Notes: generated by a model from the letters alone, not told the origin. DNA of 26,151 bases from Entrophospora sp. SA101 (GCA_958430865.1 CAUDNR010000641.1:1290-27440); one strand, 5' to 3'; numbered from the stretch's first letter, positions 10,281-21,128 are shown. Program-made: numbers and translations.

Positions 10281-10967
10281 TGCAAAAGAAATTCTAGGGA
10301 GAAAATTATAATGATATATTTATTGTAGTTTAACCTTGTTTCAAAAGAAACGGATTTCCACACAGCTTAACAAAACCACGTGATTTTCAGCCTATAAAAT
10401 TGGGTAACGTTATCAATTAATTTAATATTAAAATGTAAAAATGTATTTTTAAAAATACCTCGCACTTGACCAATTTACACAATAATACTATTGTGGCGCT
10501 GGACGTTTCTTTAATACTAAGACTCAAACTACTTATGGCGTAATGCTCAGTACTTTTTTTTTAATTAATTAATTGTTATTATTATTATTCTATATTTCTA
10601 TAACTGGTTCAACAACCATTAGCGCGCCTAAAAATAATCTGAAAATTCGTTAATACTTATCATCCATCATCCGTCCATTTATCAACTCATTCATGTACAC
10701 CTCACGTAAAAAGCAACAATCACAATTACCATAATTTCTGTCCCGGTCAATTATAATCCATTATTTTCCGTATACACGTGACACTTATATAATCACGCAC
10801 GTGAAAGGAGGGAGGCCAAAAGTCAAAAAAGGAGAAATAATTGAAAAAGAAAAAAGAATTTTCTTTTTTAATTTTATCACAGATTTGTTTATTACACAAT
10901 AATAAATTTTAAATTTGTACAAAAATTAATACAAGTTTTTTTTTGATCTAATTGCAAATCTTGCAAA
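10281..10967. promoter_or_regulatory. divergent promoter region with three CACGTG boxes
   Basis: This 687-bp gap separates the minus-strand 2H-family gene from the plus-strand small gene. CACGTG palindromes occur at 10377-10382, 10775-10780 and 10798-10803; the last two are 23 bp apart. CACGTG is the core site of bHLH factors (Cbf1/Pho4 type in yeasts). TATA-like strings lie near 10392 (CTATAAAATT) and 10786 (TTATATAATC). The promoter role is inferred from position and motif only. The rest is low complexity with no coding signal. Confidence 0.4.
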
Positions 10968-11399
10968 ATGGCTTGGCTAAGCATACTGGGGTTAGATATG
11001 TTGTGGTTGTCAGTGATTTGTGATCCAAGAGTTGTTCCTGGTGCGTGTGAATGAGCCAAAAGAAGAATGAGTGAATGAATAAATGAAATGAATGATTGAT
11101 GAATGAATTAGATAAAGCTTTATACTATTGAGATCTGAAATGTATGCAGTGTAACCATAATAAACAGTATACAATATTGGATAGGAGGAGTAATGGCCCA
11201 GACACTCACTTCTTTCCATTATGTATTATTATTATTTTATATTATTATTATTACCTTAGTTGTAAAGTTTCAGGCGTGAGAATAATAAAAGACGATGACA
11301 AACTTCTTGATTTATTAAATGCTCAAAATAGGTAATTTTGTAATCAATGAATCAATGTTAATTCAACAAATTAAATTGTTGCTGTTATTCCACAGATAA
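10968..11399 (+). CDS. candidate 44-aa membrane microprotein, three exons
   Basis: CDS join(10968..11040,11274..11331,11396..11399). Exon 1 encodes MAWLSILGLDMLWLSVIC then DPRVVP, exon 2 GVRIIKDDDKLLDLLNAQN, and exon 3 completes Arg and supplies TAA. Intron 1 runs from GTGCGT to TTTCAG (phase 1) and intron 2 from GTAATT to CCACAG (phase 2). Both junctions keep the frame, which is unlikely by chance. Residues 2-18 form one hydrophobic helix; the tail is charged. The context aaaATGGc is favourable, and the CACGTG-bearing region lies upstream. Intron 1 contains a GAAT repeat (about 11064-11108). It could be a real small single-pass membrane protein, or the last exons of a longer gene whose 5' part I missed, although an in-frame TGA lies shortly upstream of the ATG. 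I do not recognise the family. Confidence 0.5.
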
Positions 11400-13287
11400 A
11401 TCAAATAAAACCATAATTTAAACTAATTGGTATAAATGATTATTAAGCTTAATTAATAAATAATTTTTAATTTGGAATAAATAATCGCGATGATATGGTG
11501 GCAGCGAACGGCAGCGGCGACGGCCAACCAACCATCTAATTGTCCATCTATATGTACATCTATCTATGCATCTATTTAACTAACGATTTAATTGACTTTT
11601 TTAACTATGTATCGACAATATTTTGTTATTTAATATTGCAGATTTTTTTTTTAATAAGTAATTACTATATTACTATTATGATTTATTTGGTTACCCGCGC
11701 ACATTCTTTTTTCCTGATTGGGATTTGTCGCATAATCAATAATTTTATCTGATATTGTTTCCGAAATTTGAATTTCATAACTATCCTAAATTTGGTTTTT
11801 TGCCTTTAAAGAATCTTCTTTTTTTGCTTTTGTACTAAAAAAAACTTATAAGGAAAAAAATAAAAAACTGGTTGTTTGGTTGGTTGGTTGGATGTGTGTG
11901 TATGTGTGTCTTAGATCACTCGATTTTTATTATTGGTTTTGATTGTAGCCTATTTACGAGTTTGAATGGGTTAGTTTGTGTGAGGAGAGAAAGTGATCAA
12001 ACATTATGCACATACACACACACACCACGCATGATATTCTGCATATTGTTCGTTTGTCTTTTTTCCTTTATCAGGTTACACCAAGTCAGCTTGTGACACG
12101 GAAAAATGTCTATTTTGTAAAATTTGTTCCGAGTTTCCACAAATAAAGTTTCGCTAACTTTAAATGGTATATATTCTTTCCAGTAAAAAAGTAAAGAATT
12201 TCTTAACTAAACATTTATTTACTTATAATTCCGAAACAAAGATGTTCTTTGTTCGGAGTTCTTTTATTGTAAACCATAATAATATCTCACTCTCTTTCTT
12301 TTTCTCACTCTCTCACATGCTATAATAATAATCATCTCATACTAATACTATTATTGATAATAATGAAACGTAATCAAACGATTTAAAATTCATAAATAAT
12401 AACAATAATAATTATAATTATATATTGGGAGAGGAGAGAATGTATCATTCCACATGGTCATCAACCAATCATTGAAGCAGTATATTTACTTGTAATCAGG
12501 CAACAAAAATAACAACAAAAATAACAACAACAACAACAACAACAACAATAATAAGCCCTTAGCCACTGTCATCATAACTGCCATTAATAACATAATCACA
12601 TCGTATTAAAATATTCCTATTTTTGCTTAAGTTTTTTTTACCTCTCAAAAAAGTATGATGATAATAATAATAAACAAATAACAATATATTAATTTGTATG
12701 TGAATGCACGTATCTGTATGTGTATTATTTATATATATTTAAATTGTCACAATGAAAAGAAAAAAAAAAAGAATAGATTGATTATAACATTGATTGCATC
12801 GTTTCACGTAGATCAACAAATAAATATGTAATATGTCGTGTAACTTGCATTTTGTGAAACAATCTTATTTTCTTTTTTTTTTTTTTGATTGATTTGATTT
12901 TTTTGGATTTGATTGATTTTGTGATTTATTATTATTTATAGATAGTAAGTGTGTGAAAGATGATAAAAGATTTTTTTGCCTGTGCATATTATAATCATCA
13001 TCATCATAATTTTTTTTTTTGTGTACGTACGTAATTAAGGTTTAACGAGGGGAAAAGAAAAACTAGTGTCTAGAAATAATGCACAAACACGTTTTCATAT
13101 TTACATGTTAGTCAATCACAATTTATTATTAATTATATCATAATAACATCATCAACTAAAAAGGTTTTTTTTGATTTTTTTTTTTTTTTGATATAAAAAC
13201 TCTTTATTGCCACCACACCAAAATATTCAAATAAAAATAAAAATTTTTTTTTTTAAATTTTTAAAGGTTAACTAAATTAATAAAAAA
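11400..13287. other. long low-complexity region upstream of the F-box gene
   Basis: No gene is supported. The region holds A/T runs, a GC-rich patch at about 11486-11530 (GGCAGCGGCGACGGCCAACC), a TTGG/GTGT-rich stretch near 11870-11910, a CT-rich run at 12289-12315, a CAA/AAT repeat at about 12499-12556, and several poly-T tracts between 12870 and 13260. The last few hundred bases probably hold the promoter and 5' UTR of the F-box gene; a possible 3' splice site (TTAAAG) lies at 13261-13266. Confidence 0.5.
12499..12556. repeat. CAA/AAT trinucleotide repeat
   Basis: An interrupted run of AACAAA and CAA units, followed by AAT units. It is noncoding in this position. Confidence 0.7.
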
Positions 13288-16110
13288 ATGAGCAAATTAA
13301 TAACAAATACGTCATCATCGCCAAGTAACAAAGCAGTAACCAGTGTCAATACCAATATAGCTAATTCTTCTCCTATCCTCAACAACAATAATAATAACAA
13401 TACCACCGAAAGTAATAATGGTGCCGTCACAACAACTACTACGAACATTAGTACTAGAGGGTACGTATTATTATTTATTGATGATTTACATCAAATCACA
13501 ATAATATATATAAATAGATCTTTCTTTTTTTTCCCTAAAAAAAAAAATTTCCCTTTCATCCGGATCAATTAAAAGTTTTTATAATAATAATAATAATAAT
13601 CAAAAAAAACTTTTTTTCCTTCTAGGAGAAGAACTCGTAAAAATACTAGTAAAAATAACACTGTTAACACAACAACAACAACAACAAGTGTTAGTGGTGG
13701 TGGTATAACGAAAGGAAGAAGAAAATCAACAATGATTTCTCCAAAAATTTCTAAAATTGATATTTCTCCGAAAATTTCTAAAATTGATATTTCTCCAAAA
13801 ATTTCTAAAATTGATATTTCTTCTTCATTATCTAAACAACAACAACAATCACCTTTATTATTATCACAACCAATTAACGAATCATCATTAAAGAAAACGA
13901 CATCAACCATAACTCCAACTGAATTAATAATAAATCAATATCAGAATAATCTTCAAGATCAACAATATAGTAACGGCAGTGATTTATTAATGACTCCAAT
14001 AACTACTCCAATAACTCCTGTTTCTCTTCCAAATAACAACGGTCCAACATCAACGTCAACAACACCTTTACTAGCCAATGATTCCATTGTCAATAACAAA
14101 AGTATTGTTAGTAACAATCATAATAGTTCAACTTTTACCAGTAATAGAAACAGCGAAAGTTTATTATTATCAATATCAGATGAAGTATTTTATAATATAT
14201 GTAAAAGGTTACCGCCAAACGATCTGTTCGTGCTTGCTTCAGTTTGTAAAAAATTTAAACGACTATTGTCATTTGGTGATTCAAATAATAAAGTCGTCCA
14301 AGAGACTTGGATGATTTCACGACAAAGGTTTCTAAAATATCTTCAAATGCCACCACCTGTTGGAATGAATGAAGCCAGTTATATAATTTTAAGACAATTG
14401 GATAAAGGTTGTCAATTTTGCCATGAACGTGGATTTGTTAGAATTTATTGGGAGTTTCGCGTTAGGTGTTGTAGTTTTTGTTTAGATAAGAAAACATTGA
14501 GGTATATATATATATATAACCGGGAAAAATAATAATAATTACATAAATTATGTTATATCTCATATTTTTACTAACTGGCTAATTGCTCACATGGTGATAT
14601 TACTAAACATAGGCATGATCAGCTTTATATCAATTATCTAATTCCAAATGAAGTGTTGGACGTTTTACCATTTATAAATTACGGAGCATCACAAATTTAT
14701 TGGACTGACGAGGTATTCTCAACATACGAAAGGTATAAAACTATTGTTTGTATTGACGAGCTACAAAAATGGTTGGAAGCAAGATTACAGCGAACTTTGG
14801 ATATAATGGAAACTGTTCCTTATTATGAACACGAAGAACTTTGTGAACAAATGGCTAGAATCGAACAACAATATCATTACGCTATGCTTAACAATAATAG
14901 TCATAAATTATCATTGGAGTGTGGTAATGGTGGCGGTGGTTTAATAAACGATCAGTCTATGCATCATCTTAATTATCCAAATTACATGAATATGGTTACA
15001 GGTAAATTTATTTTATTGGTTGTCAACTCTATTGTATACAATAAATCAATCAATTAGTTGATTTTCTAGATATATATTTTTAACATTTATCTTTATAATT
15101 TTTGTAATTCGAAAACAGATCTTTCATCTGATAATAATTCCTCAATTCCTACGCCAACAATAACACCTGTTTCAACTCCACTCACAACTCCATCACCCAA
15201 TCCTATGATGATGCATTTTACCGCCAATAATATTACCAACTTCACTATTAATCCACACCAAATTCATCATACTAATCCAACGCAAACACCTAATCCAAAT
15301 CCTGCTGCTACTGCACCACAAAACTCAGTAATAGTTCCATCACAATTAGAATCACATTGTTATAACCAACGTCAATCACAAAATAATGTATCTGCAACTA
15401 CTACTCCTAATGCTATCCTTGAATCAAAAAAACAATTAATATTTAATCAATATTATTCGTCAGCACCTTATCCATATTATAACAATAATCATCAACACAG
15501 GAACAATCAATTTATAACAAATCCTTCTCCGTCACTACATCGTCAACATCATTTGCATTTACAACACCAATTGCATTTACAAAATCAAAACCAACATCAA
15601 TATAACAATAGTAATCAAAATCAAAATTCCATGCAAAATCTAAATCGTTATCAACAACAATTACAACTTCAGCACCAATTACAACTTCAACAGTTACAAC
15701 AACAACAACAAAATAATAATGATAATTTATTACAACAACAACAATATCAACAACAACAACACCATCATCATCTAATACAATTACAACAACAACGAGAATA
15801 TCAATTACAACAACAACAGCAGCAACAACGAGAATATCAATTACAACAATATCATTATCAAATACAACTACAATTACAAAAGCAACAACAATTATCAGAA
15901 CAAACGGAAGAAGAGAGATCGTCATCTTCTTCATTATTAGCAGCAACAAGAGTAGTAAATAATGACCAACAACAACAAAGATACTTTTTACCGTCATCTT
16001 CCACAACAACAAACTCGACTTTACCATATAATATTGTAGATCAACAATTGGCTAGTTCTGCTGCTCATCATCATCGTCTTCACCATCATCAATTTCAACA
16101 GAAATTTTAA
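13288..16110 (+). CDS. F-box protein with cysteine cluster and Gln/His-rich tail, four exons
   Basis: CDS join(13288..13460,13626..14501,14613..15001,15119..16110), 809 aa. Introns: GTACGT-TCTAG, GTATAT-CATAG and GTAAAT-AACAG; all three junctions keep the frame. The N-terminus is Ser/Thr/Asn-rich. Three perfect 9-residue repeats, ISPKISKID, fill residues 95-121. The F-box is at about 238-275 (SISDEVFYNICKRLPPNDLF, VLASVCKKFKRLLS). It is followed by a cysteine cluster C320-x2-C323-x15-C339-C340-x2-C343 that could bind zinc. Exon 3 is a conserved-looking helical region (LYINYLIPNEVLDVLPFIN, EELCEQMARIEQQYHYAM). Exon 4 is low complexity: Pro/Thr, then Gln/His/Leu-rich at about 615-750. The F-box would link SKP1-CUL1 ubiquitin ligase to a substrate; the target is unknown. 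Start chosen at the first ATG of the open frame. Very low-complexity ends are typical of regulatory proteins in these fungi. Confidence 0.85.
13735..13815 (+). repeat. three 27-bp in-frame repeats inside the F-box gene
   Basis: Three tandem copies of a 27-base unit beginning ATTTCTCC encode ISPKISKID three times. They differ by one silent change (CCA to CCG in the second copy), so the expansion is recent or kept homogeneous. Confidence 0.9.
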
Positions 16111-16469
16111 TTATAAAATTAAAAAAAGTGAATAATAGTAGTCAATATAGTAGTGCGTGTAACATAGCAGTGTAGCAAATTTTATTTTTTCGATTAATCA
16201 ATCATAGGGGGGTTTTTTAATATATACATATATATACATATATATATATATATTAATGAATTTGCATTTTTACTTTTAAAAAAAATATTTGTAAATAGCT
16301 TTTAAAATTATAAAACAAACAAAAAACATAAAAACAAAACAAAAATAAAATGATAACTAAAATAAAAAATTTGAGGAGAGAAATTTTGTATATTTTTAAT
16401 CGAGATTTTTTTTTTACTGTGACTGATCATGTGACCAAGTCTAAAAAATATGATAATTAATGCAAAACA
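16111..16469. other. 3' flank of the F-box gene
   Basis: AT-rich DNA with an ATATAC/(AT)n tract at about 16217-16253 and A-rich stretches suitable for polyadenylation. It separates the F-box gene from the convergent BTB-TLDc pseudogene. No gene is visible. Confidence 0.5.
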
Positions 16470-18111
16470 TTTACAATTAATTTATATACTTCCAATTCTT
16501 CCAACAAAAAAAACTTTCTTGTTCTTATCTTTAAAATCTAAATCTTTTTTTGTAACTATTAAAGTGTTCATGATCATAACAGCAATAGGTGTCATTATTA
16601 ACACTGTTACGCATGTCTAAATCACAAAAATCTATTAGCCTTTCATGAAACTTTATATCATCTACGGTAAGATCCACAAATTGTCTATTATGACATATTG
16701 CCCTATTAGGATGTTTGACCCTGCTCAATACTGAATTAATTATTTCATCTTGATCAATCTTAAAAATAAAACTTTTATCAGTTTTGATACAATAATCATC
16801 ATCTAGAGATCGTTCCTCAAATTCCAGCAAATTGGATTGTATCCCCCAACTAACTCTACTGTCTCTTTAAGTTTCATAATAACAACTGTTTGTTTAATGT
16901 TGTAGCATTTCTCTTCAATAACTGTCCTTGAAGTTCCATCTTCAGAACTGCTAAAAATCGATTCATATTTATTGTTACGTGGCAAGTTTCCTCCTATTTC
17001 GTAATCAGTGTCATTTTCATATTCTGCATCAACCCAGCTAGATATCAAACATTCCATTTCTGGATTTAATAATTTTCCTTTTCTTATTCCGTTTCCTATC
17101 CTTGGTCATTTTTGAGACAATAATTTTGGCTGCCAATCATTACAAAGATGTTGCTGAAGAAACTCGTCATATAAATCTCTATCAAATATTTTCTTCTATG
17201 GATTGATTTTTTTATAAAAATCGTTCGAAGATATTAAGTTGAACCTTACTAATGGAATAACATCATTCAAAATTTTTTTCATTGAAATCACCTTTGATCC
17301 ACTCCAAAACGGGGTTTTCAAATGCCTTACTTTGTCCAACGTCCCATCGTAAAATATGATCCCAAATTTCAATTTCTTTCAATACCAACAAATCGCTTTC
17401 TAATATGGATTTTTTGATGGCTGCAAGGCTATCAGACTTTAAAACTAACTCGGGATTTTTATCAATTAATAATATTAATAATTCATTACAATGAACTTGC
17501 AGTATGCCGAATACTTCTTGACGCTTCGATGAAAATTTATGAACATGAATTAGATCATTCTGAATCCATTCTTTGCTTTCCATAATTAAATGATTTTGCA
17601 AATCTTTAATCAACTCTTTAAAATTTAATTCGTCACAAGCTTCCAATAGTTTAAGAATTTCATCTGGATTGAAATTATCAATATTAAAAGTTCCATTGTA
17701 AATGTATCTTTAGAAAAAATAATTTTTTTAAACTTTTTAGATATATTTGGTTTTTTTTATATTAAGAGATAATTTTTTACGTTAAAAGACCTTCAAACAC
17801 TTTTGGAGAACATTTTTCTTTTCAAGTAAAATGATCCCATTTTCAGATTTTTTCATGTGATCATCTAACAATACAGTTTTAAAATACAAAGATCTTGCTT
17901 TCAAAATGTTGGAATGAGCTTTGAAAGTTTCAACATTCTCCTCATCCTCGACTTTGATTTCTACATCATTATCAAATTCATTCAACAAGTTTGTCAAATT
18001 GTTTAAAAGTTTGTTAAAATATTTTAATGTTAAAGCGTCCTTGTTGGATTTGATAAGATTGTTAAAAAAAATATTGATCTTTTCAAAAGATGGATAATTT
18101 TTATTAGACAT
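16470..18111 (-). pseudogene. BTB-BACK-TLDc pseudogene (minus strand)
   Basis: This is a fourth local family member. Exon 1 (17781-18111) starts MSNKNYPSFEKINIFFNNLI and includes the BTB core DVEIKVEDEENVETFKAHSN. A lost base in the block matching NISPKIFE shifts the frame (KNVLQKCLKVF then stop). The intron is still recognisable at 17708-17780 (GTAAAA to TAAAG), at the family position, and exon 2 opens with YIYNGTFNIDNFNPDEIL. The BACK region runs to about 17263, where the frame breaks again (FNEKNFE then stop). TLDc continues in two further frames: SIFSSSEDGTSRTVIEEK and ELVGGYNPICWN (16830-17057), then SLDDDYCIKTDKSFIFKI (16531-16820), with the degenerate C-terminal end near 16470-16500. 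At least three frame breaks make it non-functional, and it is more diverged than the intact pair. Confidence 0.88.
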
Positions 18112-18545
18112 TTTGAAAAATCAAAAAACGTTAAAAATCAAAATTCGCCGATCTTTAAAATGACAGTATCAGGATGGAAATGATTCTCAATGAAGGATTT
18201 ACGTTATATTTCATTGAAATGCTTTTTAAGAAAAAAAACTCGGCAAAAGCTTTAAATGGTCAGGTCACTATTTTACAAGTCTGTCGAACACGATTAATAC
18301 AAATTATAAATAAAATAAAATAAAATATAAATTAATAAAATAATATCATCATAATTTTTTTTCTCATTCAAGTATAAATAAGGATATGTAATATATATAA
18401 ATAAAATTTCTCACACGCTAAAAAAATAAATAGCAGGTTCTGACATTACTAAACAAAGTCGGACCATTGTGTGGTTCTTAAAGCAGAATGAATATGATTA
18501 GAGCAAAGCAGAAAATTCGGTTAGATGGAATAATTACATAAAGAT
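18112..18545. other. AT-rich intergenic DNA
   Basis: Holds the upstream flank of the BTB-TLDc pseudogene and an AAAT/TAAAA low-complexity run at 18302-18345. No gene or RNA is visible. Confidence 0.4.
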
Positions 18546-18650
18546 TCACTTGATAAATTTAATACTTGGCCAAATGTTTACTCTTTCAGCTGATATTCTC
18601 TCTTGACGCCATCGTCGTTTATCTTCTTTAACTTGATCTCGACAAGGTTT
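18546..18650 (-). pseudogene. coding-like terminal exon fragment
   Basis: On the minus strand, DQVKEDKRRWRQERISAERV is followed by NIWPSIKFIK and a TGA at 18546-18548. The basic, helix-prone composition and balanced codons look like the C-terminal exon of a small protein. The frame is closed upstream by a TGA right after a possible 3' splice site (TACACAG), so the piece is probably broken. I do not recognise the family. Confidence 0.25.
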
Positions 18651-19690
18651 TCAAATAGGCTGTGTATACATTAGAAAAGAAGTTACGCCTATTCTATCAA
18701 TGATGATAATAGAAATTTTAATATGCAGATCTCAGGATATTCAAAATGCTTTTAATAGTAGTTTTTTTATTTACAAGTCATAAAATTAAATATATATTAA
18801 TATATATCAGTCAGACGACATTTATGCAACATGTCGATTTTTACTATATATTAAAAATTGAAGGAACTTTTTCATTCGTCACCTAGTACACCCACATGGA
18901 GTTTTAACCAGAAACGTGATATTTTGTACGCGCATTCTTTGGGACTTATTTTATTTCCTTGCAAGATTTTAGCTATGGTTTACTAAAAAAACGGAAAAGA
19001 ATTACTCGTTGAAATTTACGCCTTCAAATTTTTAATCATGTCATAACAAATTATTTGAACTTGTAATTTCAATAAAACTTAACAAGAAGCCACCATTTTA
19101 ATTTTTAGAAATAATTGGGTTGGTGAGGCATGGACAATGGAAACAAGGTCAACTTCTATGATCCACATCTCAAATGTATAATTCCTTAGTAAATAATATA
19201 ATTCTTTACTAATAAGCTTTGTTTTCAAGGTTGGAATAGCTAATGGTAAATTATTAAAAGAGTTCTTTATCAATAGAAAAATTCACATTATATTTTTTAC
19301 TTGTAAAAGAAAATGCATGATTATATATATATCTTTTAATTTAACTAGTATAGTGAGTTTTGGAATTGCTATTACTACCACATAAAATATCAACCTTATG
19401 TCTAAGAGGCAACAACAATAATTTAATGACCCTTCCTACATTAATAAATGAATTGTATTTATTTAATACAAATTAGTAAATAATTATATTGTTTTTTTAT
19501 TATATGAGTCAAATATGAGGCACAAACACACATAATCATAAATCAGAGCAGAATGTCATCCTAATAGTGGTATTTTGATTCCAATTGGTTCAGTATTTTT
19601 ATTTATTAGTCAAAATTTAAAAAAATCAAAGAATTTTAACATGAGCAGTTGATGATTATCAATTTGAATAATGAATCTGATGTTGACTGC
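18651..19690. other. gene-poor stretch
   Basis: Only short open frames occur. A 64-codon minus frame at 19079-19273 has no recognisable motif. An AT-rich palindromic string (TATATATTAATATATATC) lies near 18790-18808. I see no supported gene. Confidence 0.35.
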
Positions 19691-19691
19691 A

Positions 19692-19975
19692 TGTATTAAA
19701 ATCTCCTATCACAAATATGTAATTGCAATGCAATGCACACTCTGTCCCCATAGAACTTTTTCCCACAAGCAAGGCAATTGAACATGTTGGAAGACTTTGG
19801 GCAAAACTTTCCCTATCTTCCTCTCAGACCAGGCTTGGCATTGATCACTGATAGTTGGTGCTTGTGTGATGATTGCTTTGTGTTATTCCCCTCTAAAATA
19901 AAGTTGGTGTTAAGACTGATTCAAAATTCTGCAACTTGAGGTTGCAACCTGGGTTGCTGTTTTGTTGGTGGCATG
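19692..19975 (-). pseudogene. degenerate gene with C2H2-like zinc-finger motif
   Basis: The minus strand has an ATG near 19973 followed by PPTKQQPRLQPQVAEF and a stop, then SVLTPTLF in a shifted frame. Later KFCPKSSNMFNCLACGKKFY is followed by GDRVCIALQLHICDRRF and a stop at about 19700. The CxxC...L..H arrangement resembles one half of a C2H2 or BED-type finger. The stretch is clearly richer in GC than its flanks. Frameshifts and stops show it is broken. It may derive from a transposon-linked zinc-finger protein; the family is uncertain. Confidence 0.35.
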
Positions 19976-20006
19976 CCCACTCGTCAACAACCCTACCCCA
20001 TTTAAA

Positions 20007-20745
20007 TAACAAGTTCAGTTGGTCAAAATAACAATTAAAAGAGAAACAGCAAATTTGGGAAAATGATTAATTTATATATAACATACAAATCTGAACCATT
20101 TTATTTTACAGCTTTCATCTTGATGCCAGTGATCATGGTGACTATCACAATAGAAGTGGACAGAATCAAACTGCCACCTTTATACTTGTGAGATACATGC
20201 TCACATTTGAGCTACAATCCTTTATCCTAGGGTTATACATGCAGCCCAAAGTATTTTGACACTGTCATAAAAGGGGTTACACTTGTAGTAAAGGGGTGTT
20301 ACACATATGTTTTTAATAGTGAGTACCGTAATTAATTTCTACTTTCTACCATCAAAATTGGAATAATTTTGACCATTGAAATCACCAAACCAATTTGGGC
20401 TGCATGTATACCTAGGGTGGATTATATGGGCAAATGTCCCCTTTAAAAAACATCAAGTTCAGTTGGCCAAATAAAAATCAAAGAGAAACAGAGAATTTAT
20501 GAAAATGATTGATTTATAACATAACATACCAAACAAAATCAAAACCACTTTATGACTTTTTTCTTGTTGACAATATTGCTGACAAAGATGTATATAATCA
20601 TGCAATAATTTTAATCTATTGGACAAAAACCCAGTCAGTCCCCTACCCAAAATCATAAATTGGTTAGTATCAAAAAAACAGAGAATCTAGGAAAGTGATT
20701 ATACAAAACAATCATTATTTTACAACTTTCTTCTTAACATCAGAG
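20007..20745. repeat. three diverged copies of a repeat, minus-strand coding-like
   Basis: The block starting CAAGTTCAGTTGG occurs near 20010 and 20455, and its later part (AAACAGAGAATCTAGGAAAGTG) occurs again near 20677. Copies 1 and 2 share most bases over about 90 bp (AAGAGAAACAG, GAAAATGATT, ATAACATAC). After each block, the minus strand reads an ending like SDVKKKVVK-stop, TGIKMKAVK-stop or NKKKVIKW. The units could be decayed copies of one coding exon. The MITE at 20234 lies inside copy 1. Confidence 0.5.
20226..20418. mobile_element. 177-bp MITE with 17-bp terminal repeats and 8-bp target duplication
   Basis: The element spans 20234-20410. It begins TATACATGCAGCCCAAA and ends with the exact reverse complement. 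It is flanked on both sides by CCTAGGGT (20226-20233 and 20411-20418), an 8-bp direct repeat as made by hAT-type integration. It encodes nothing. A related repeat copy to the right contains CCCTAGTGTGGATTG near 20859-20873, which resembles the uninterrupted site. The internal start (AAAGTATTTTGACAC) recalls Tc1/mariner ends, so the superfamily is not settled. Confidence 0.75.
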
Positions 20746-21128
20746 CCTAAATAAAATTTCAGGGCCTCAACCCTGCTCTGAATTGTGACCTCCTGAGCTT
20801 GAAACAAGCTGCAGATTATCTTAATATTCCTCCAGAGTTGTCATAGAGCCACCTTACCCTAGTGTGGATTGTTGCAGGCAACTTTTCAGCTAGCATGCCA
20901 GCAAGCTTTCTCTGGTGAGGGAGGATTAGTGAAAGTGACCTTGACAATTGATGCAGTCTTGGTAAACTCCAGGGCCATACATTCCCCCTGAAAATTTAGT
21001 TGCATCATTGTATCATTGGAGAGACATGGTCGGATTAGCCTTTGTGTACAAGAGGAATGTGAGAGAATGACTGTAAAGTGTTCAAGGCAGTGTGCATGCT
21101 TCAACGCCTGCCAATTTCCAATAATCAA
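20724..21128 (-). pseudogene. coding-like minus-strand block, unrecognised
   Basis: One minus frame runs from an ATG at 21126-21128 (MIIGNWQALKHAHCLEHFTV, later CMALEFTKTASIVKVTFTNP) to a TGA at 20886. It continues in the same frame with only two further stops, through KIICSLFQAQEVTIQSRVEA and LKFYLGSDVKKKVVK, to a stop near 20722. GC is well above the neighbouring DNA. Three stops in about 135 codons suggest a decayed gene or transposon-derived sequence. No domain is recognised. Confidence 0.35.

Noticed and set aside
11540..12096. Short plus-strand frames rich in Ile, Tyr, Cys and Gly
   Set aside because: Low-complexity AT- or TTGG/GTGT-derived translation with no domain or splice support.
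13735..13815. CRISPR-like regular spacing
   Set aside because: The repeats are contiguous, without spacers, and lie in frame in a eukaryotic exon.
13569..13910. 113-codon minus-strand frame with EISILEIFG repeats
   Set aside because: It is the antisense of the 27-bp repeats and Thr-rich coding part of the F-box gene.
15512..16027. 171-codon minus-strand frame rich in Val/Asp
   Set aside because: It is the antisense of the CAA/CAT-rich Gln/His tail of the F-box gene; composition alone creates it.
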